NCBI GenBank assembly: GCA_937877075.1
Contig: CALEGD010000141.1
Span: forward strand, 1 to 10,600
Direction of reading: 5' to 3'
DNA: 10,600 nucleotides
Origin: an uncultured Acholeplasmatales bacterium
Lineage (GTDB): Bacteria; Bacillota_I; Bacilli_A; ML615J-28; CAG-698
In this document: one piece after another, positions 6,953 through 10,600 of the stretch
How positions within the stretch are numbered: position 1 is the first letter of the stretch
How the letters are laid out: each line of letters starts with the position of its first letter
Program-made: the position numbers and the translations under genes
Notes under the pieces: model-generated
The model's input: only the letters and a program-made list of their open reading frames with translations
The model's database searches: none
What the model was told of the DNA's origin: nothing

Positions 6953-8828
6953 ACTTTAGTTTGGGTGGATAGAGATCTCCATTTAGTTTTATTTCTCCGC
7001 GTGGGGAAAGTGAAACTTCCATTGCTTTGACTCCCTCAGGAAGCGATAATCTTTTAAACTGTTGGGAGAAAAATCTATTATTAAAATTATTTACATAATC
7101 TCGAGCGTCTTTTTCACCTAAATCAAAAGCCTTATTCAAAAGATAGACAATGCGGCTGAAATCATCGCCATTAACCAAGAAATGGTAAAGGATGAAGTCG
7201 TTTATTTCATATTTTCCAATCACATCTTCTGTTTTCTGAGTGCTTCCGGTCAGCTCCGGAGAAATTGGTGTATCTAAAATATCGTCTAAAATCTCTTCAA
7301 CTTCAACAAAAACCGTTTTATAATATTTTACAACTTCTCTGACAACTGTCTTTGGAAGTCCTGAATTTAAGCCATACATAGACATTTGATCGCCACCGAA
7401 GGTCATCCAACCGAGAGCAATCTCACTCATATCAGAAGTACCAACCATAATCGCTTCTTCCTGATTAGCCAGGTTCATTAAGATTGAAGTTCTTAACCTC
7501 GCCTGAACATTCTCATAAGTATTATCTTTGTCTTGAGGCGAATGACTGATTAAATCTAGTTGTCTTGTGACTTCATTTTCGATTCTAATTTCCTTAAAGG
7601 TACATTTTAATTTTTCAATCAAATTCTTGGCATTTAAAAATGTGCGTTCACTTGTTTCCATTGATGGCATCGTCACGGCTATAATATTTTGTCGTTCAAG
7701 TCCGGCTCGATCATAAGCCCGACATAAGGAAAGTAAAGCCAGCGTCGAATCAAGGCCGCCGCTAATGCCGATTACGATCTTCTCAGTACCGACATAATCA
7801 AGTCTTTTCAGAATCCCGGCCCCTTGAATTTCGGTAATCTCGTCAAAATCTGCCCTTTCTTTCGGTACAAAGGGTAATTTCTCCAAAGCATTTTCAAAGG
7901 TAAATTCTAAGCCCGGCTCAAGATCATATTTTATTCTTTGGATATCTATATCCCGGGCTAATTCTTGGGCTTGTTTATAATAACTATTATTTCTTCTTGA
8001 GAAATGCAATTTTTTAATATCGATATCAGCATAGATTATTTTGTTATCAAAAGTGATTCGATCGGATTCGCTGATAATTTCTCCGTTTTCAGAAATAATC
8101 AAATGCGAACTGAAAACAACCTCACTGGTTGATTCGCTGGCATTGTTCGATACATAAACATAAGCGGAGTTAAATTTCATCGTTGTTCCTTTGGTAAGAA
8201 GTTGCCGTTTTTCCTTTTTACCGATATAGGATGGTGAAGCGCTGGAATTAAATACAATCAAAGCTCCGTTTGCGAAAAGCTTTTCGTTGGGGGATGTCGG
8301 TGCCCAAATATCCCCGCAGATTTCCGCTCCAAAAACAACATCCCGATTCTCGTTTTCAAAAAGCATCTTCCCAAAAGGAATTTTTTGACCTAGTAAGTTA
8401 ATGGTTTTTAAATCTTTAATCAAAGGATACCCGGAAGCAAACCAACGGCTTTCATAAAATTCATTGGTATGGGGAAGAAAAGTCTTCGGAATTATTCCGA
8501 GGATTTTCTTACCTTGGATAACAAAACTACAGTTATAAAGGGTATCATTAATTGATAAATAGGAACCAAAAATAATTACACCGGAATAAGGGTTATTATC
8601 TAGAAGATATTTAATCGCATTTAAAGAATCAAGATAAAGATATCTTTGGAACAGCAAATCACCGACCGAATAGCCGGTAATGCAAAGCTCAGGAAAACAT
8701 ATCATCGCCGGTGATTTTCCTTTTGCTTCTTTTAAAACCTCTATCATCTTCTTTACATTATATAAAGAATCGCCGAGTCTAACTTTTGGGCAAGCAGCCG
8801 CAACTTTGATAAATCCGTTTGAATACAT
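6951..8828 (-). CDS. nadE: Glutamine-dependent NAD+ synthetase
   Basis: Catalyses the last step of NAD synthesis: ATP-dependent amidation of deamido-NAD (NaAD) with ammonia released from glutamine. At 625 residues it is the long two-domain type. The N-terminal nitrilase-like glutaminase domain (about 1-275) shows the catalytic triad Glu47 (FPELCITGY), Lys115 (PKTFLPHTNEFYESR) and Cys171 (GAEICGDIW). The C-terminal synthetase domain has the ATP pyrophosphatase loop SGGLDS at 356-361 and ends in the expected basic tail. No key residue is missing. The ATG at 8826-8828 lies 2 nt after the nadD stop, with AAGGAG at 8834-8839 inside the last nadD codons, so translation of the two is probably coupled. 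The neighbouring nadD makes its substrate. Cytoplasmic. Confidence 0.96.
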   Translation of the reverse strand: MYSNGFIKVAAACPKVRLGDSLYNVKKMIEVLKEAKGKSPAMICFPELCITGYSVGDLLFQRYLYLDSLNAIKYLLDNNPYSGVIIFGSYLSINDTLYNCSFVIQGKKILGIIPKTFLPHTNEFYESRWFASGYPLIKDLKTINLLGQKIPFGKMLFENENRDVVFGAEICGDIWAPTSPNEKLFANGALIVFNSSASPSYIGKKEKRQLLTKGTTMKFNSAYVYVSNNASESTSEVVFSSHLIISENGEIISESDRITFDNKIIYADIDIKKLHFSRRNNSYYKQAQELARDIDIQRIKYDLEPGLEFTFENALEKLPFVPKERADFDEITEIQGAGILKRLDYVGTEKIVIGISGGLDSTLALLSLCRAYDRAGLERQNIIAVTMPSMETSERTFLNAKNLIEKLKCTFKEIRIENEVTRQLDLISHSPQDKDNTYENVQARLRTSILMNLANQEEAIMVGTSDMSEIALGWMTFGGDQMSMYGLNSGLPKTVVREVVKYYKTVFVEVEEILDDILDTPISPELTGSTQKTEDVIGKYEINDFILYHFLVNGDDFSRIVYLLNKAFDLGEKDARDYVNNFNNRFFSQQFKRLSLPEGVKAMEVSLSPRGEIKLNGDLYPPKLK

Positions 8829-8830
8829 TT

Positions 8831-9403
8831 TTACTCCTTATATAAATCATTTTTCTCAATAAATTCTGCTACTTCAGGCAGAAGGTACAACTTATCCTTT
8901 GTCTTTCGATAAATGCTTGAAGAAATATCAAAGTTTGGAAAATCCTCAAGCACAAGAAAATTATCTCGATATTCATCCAATACTTTATTCTTTCTAAAAA
9001 CTGCTTCAATATCAATATTATTACGTGGAAAAACAATAAATTTATTGTCACACACAACATCGGGATATTTAATCCAGGTATCAAGGGTTTGAAGGTTGTC
9101 CGCACCGATAACAAAGTATGCTTCGGGAAAGTGTTTTAACGTATACCAAGTTCCATAATATTTGCCTAGATTTAGTTCAAAATCATTAATCTTTGCTCGA
9201 ATCCCTAGTTTCTTACAGACTAAATCTACCATCTGCCGCCGATAATGATAATCCTTTAAATTATCTTTCTCATAAAAATTATTTGCGGGGAGAAAATATA
9301 ATTCGGCTTGCGGATACTTTTGAAGGAGATAGCGAGCAATTTCATAATGAGCAAGAGTCGGTGGATTAAAAGAACCCCCAAATAATATTTTCAATTCTAT
9401 CAC
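8831..9403 (-). CDS. nadD: Nicotinate-nucleotide adenylyltransferase
   Basis: Transfers AMP from ATP to nicotinate mononucleotide to give deamido-NAD, the substrate of the adjacent NadE. The 190-residue length is typical. The N-terminal nucleotidyltransferase motif GGSFNPPTLAH (residues 9-19) corresponds to GG(T/S)F(D/N)PxHxGH, with Thr-Leu-Ala where most homologues have a His-x-Gly pattern. FVIGADNLQTLDTW and the C-terminal FDISSSIYR, then LLPEVAEFIEKNDLY, are characteristic. The longest frame starts at GTG 9401-9403. The TTG at 9392-9394, which would give MKILFGGSFNPP, is a serious alternative: it has GGTGAT just upstream and places the motif at the usual distance from the N-terminus. It lies 63 bp after murD, with its own probable promoter in the gap. 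Confidence 0.93.
   Translation of the reverse strand: MIELKILFGGSFNPPTLAHYEIARYLLQKYPQAELYFLPANNFYEKDNLKDYHYRRQMVDLVCKKLGIRAKINDFELNLGKYYGTWYTLKHFPEAYFVIGADNLQTLDTWIKYPDVVCDNKFIVFPRNNIDIEAVFRKNKVLDEYRDNFLVLEDFPNFDISSSIYRKTKDKLYLLPEVAEFIEKNDLYKE
8834..8839 (-). promoter_or_regulatory. nadE ribosome binding site within the nadD 3' end
   Basis: AAGGAG on the minus strand encodes the last two residues (Lys-Glu) of NadD and lies 5 nt before the nadE ATG. The overlap points to translational coupling. Confidence 0.8.
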
Positions 9404-9410
9404 CGCTAAT

Positions 9411-9419
9411 ATTATACCA
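9411..9419 (-). promoter_or_regulatory. Extended -10 promoter upstream of nadD
   Basis: TGGTATAAT on the minus strand, the same nonamer as upstream of the giant gene. I see no clear -35 at the usual distance. Transcription should start near 9404, almost on the GTG codon, so the message would be leaderless with GTG or have a leader of about 10 nt with TTG. No terminator separates murD from nadD, so readthrough from murD is also likely. Confidence 0.5.
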
Positions 9420-9466
9420 CATTTTGGATAATTTAAAGGAAAAAAGGGGAAATCTTCACAAATAAT

Positions 9467-10600
9467 TTAATTCAGAAGAGTTTTTATTTCTTCTTTAAAA
9501 TAATTTCCCCTTTCTTCAAAGTTCTTAAATTGATCATAACTTACCGCTCCCGGTGAAAAAAGCAAAACTTCCTGTTTATCTAGATAATTCTTTAACTCAA
9601 AAAGTAAAGTTTTAAGATCCGGATAAGCAAAGCTATTAACTTCATTATCACTAAAAAATCTTAGGAGTTTATCACGGTTCTCGCCGTTGACCAAAACCAA
9701 ATCAAGGTCTTTTAAATATGGTTTTAAGAATTCTAGGTCATCTTCTCTTTCTTTTCCACCACAGATTAATAAGATCTTTTGATTCTTAAAGGTTTCAAGA
9801 GAAGTTTTTAAAGCAAGAAAATTAGTTGCTTTGGAATCATTATAAACTTCAAGATTACCGATTTTTCCGAGAAATTCAAGCCGATGCGGTATCGGATTAA
9901 AGTCCTTTAACTTATCGAGTTTTAAAAAACTAGAATCATAACAAAGGCTCGCTAGAATCGCCGCGGCAATATTCTCTAAGTTATGTGGGCCTTTTAATTT
10001 TATTCCCGCATTTGAAAATATCTCTTGGTTTCTTAAGTAAATTTTTCCGTCTTTTAAATAGAGATCCGAAGTCTTTTTACTGGAAAATGAAAGTTTTTTT
10101 AATTTAAAATCTTTTACCGCTTGTGATAAATATTCGTCATCATCATTATAAATTAAAAAATCGCACGCAGCAGTATTTTTAAGAAGTTTTAACTTGGCAT
10201 CACTGTATTCCTGAAAATTTCCATGATGATCAAGATGATTTGGTTTTAAATTAAGAATAACATTAATTCGGGAACGAAAATGCTTTATTTTTTCCAACAT
10301 AAAACTAGATGCTTCAATAATTATATCCTTCGCTGAATCAGCAAAGTCAAAGAGTGGCATTCCGACATTACCGCCAAGATCAAGTTTCGGAAGCAAATGT
10401 TTTATCAGATTAACCGTAGTTGTTTTACCGTTAGTCCCAGTCACGGTAATAAAGGTTTTGTGAGGGTTTAAACGATAAAATAATTCTAAATCGGTAATAA
10501 TTTCTTTTTTTAATTTAGTACCAATATCAAGGACCCAATGATCATTCTTAATTCCCGGACTTTTAATAATCACCTGAAAGCTGTTGAAGTCGATGTCTTG
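9467..10600 (-). CDS. murD: UDP-N-acetylmuramoyl-L-alanine--D-glutamate ligase (N-terminus beyond right edge)
   Basis: Cytoplasmic ATP-dependent Mur ligase that adds D-Glu to UDP-MurNAc-L-Ala in peptidoglycan precursor synthesis. The window holds 377 residues; the frame stays open to base 10600, and the missing part should be most of the N-terminal UDP-binding domain (full MurD is about 440-450 residues). A GTG at 10571-10573 falls inside the conserved region before KSPGI and is not the true start. Visible motifs are KSPGI, the ATP loop GTNGKTT (window residues 55-61), the NLKPNHLDHHG block, AKLKLL with the lysine expected to be carbamylated, GPHNLENIAAA, HRLEFLG, NDSKATN and the C-terminal SPGAVSYDQFKNFEERG. 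All domains present look intact. The stop is TAA at 9467-9469. Followed by nadD on the same strand. Confidence 0.96.
   Translation of the reverse strand, partial: QDIDFNSFQVIIKSPGIKNDHWVLDIGTKLKKEIITDLELFYRLNPHKTFITVTGTNGKTTTVNLIKHLLPKLDLGGNVGMPLFDFADSAKDIIIEASSFMLEKIKHFRSRINVILNLKPNHLDHHGNFQEYSDAKLKLLKNTAACDFLIYNDDDEYLSQAVKDFKLKKLSFSSKKTSDLYLKDGKIYLRNQEIFSNAGIKLKGPHNLENIAAAILASLCYDSSFLKLDKLKDFNPIPHRLEFLGKIGNLEVYNDSKATNFLALKTSLETFKNQKILLICGGKEREDDLEFLKPYLKDLDLVLVNGENRDKLLRFFSDNEVNSFAYPDLKTLLFELKNYLDKQEVLLFSPGAVSYDQFKNFEERGNYFKEEIKTLLN

Noticed and set aside
8680..9114. Plus-strand frame 8680-8862 and minus-strand frame 8869-9114
   Set aside because: Both overlap nadE/nadD in other frames, whose identity is clear from catalytic motifs.
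10571..10573. GTG as the murD start
   Set aside because: It lies just before the conserved KSPGI motif. The frame continues upstream to the window edge, and a MurD starting here would lack its N-terminal substrate-binding domain.

Overview
The window is AT-rich DNA from a low-GC, Bacillota-like bacterium that uses the standard genetic code: TGA ends the transporter gene, and every Trp codon I read in the large leftmost frame is TGG. A clear murD shows that the lineage encodes at least this step of peptidoglycan precursor synthesis, so a wall-less mollicute is less likely. I cannot place it more precisely. All credible genes lie on the minus strand and are read from right to left.

Right half, in order of transcription. 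murD enters from beyond the right edge with its first part missing. After 63 bp containing a probable promoter comes nadD, then after only 2 bp nadE. NadD and the glutamine-dependent NadE catalyse the last two steps of NAD synthesis, and the pair ends in an intrinsic terminator that begins inside the nadE stop region. Next come a NYN-nuclease/LOTUS (OST-HTH) protein and, 38 bp on, a 12-segment MFS transporter. These two probably form a second unit.

Centre. The 326 bp gap 4420-4745 is not empty. It holds a block of nested complementary segments followed by a strong intrinsic terminator, which I read as a candidate small structured RNA of about 200 nt. Beyond it lie an extended -10 promoter and a strong ribosome binding site serving the last gene.

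Left 4.4 kb. One minus-strand frame without a stop runs from 4419 off the left edge (at least 1473 codons). Its first ~190 residues look like a CvpA-type four-segment membrane domain. The rest is an acidic, cysteine-free extension built largely of degenerate ~74-96-residue repeats, which become almost identical towards the left edge. By the positive-inside rule the long repeat region should lie outside the membrane. This giant CvpA-repeat protein is the most unusual object in the window.
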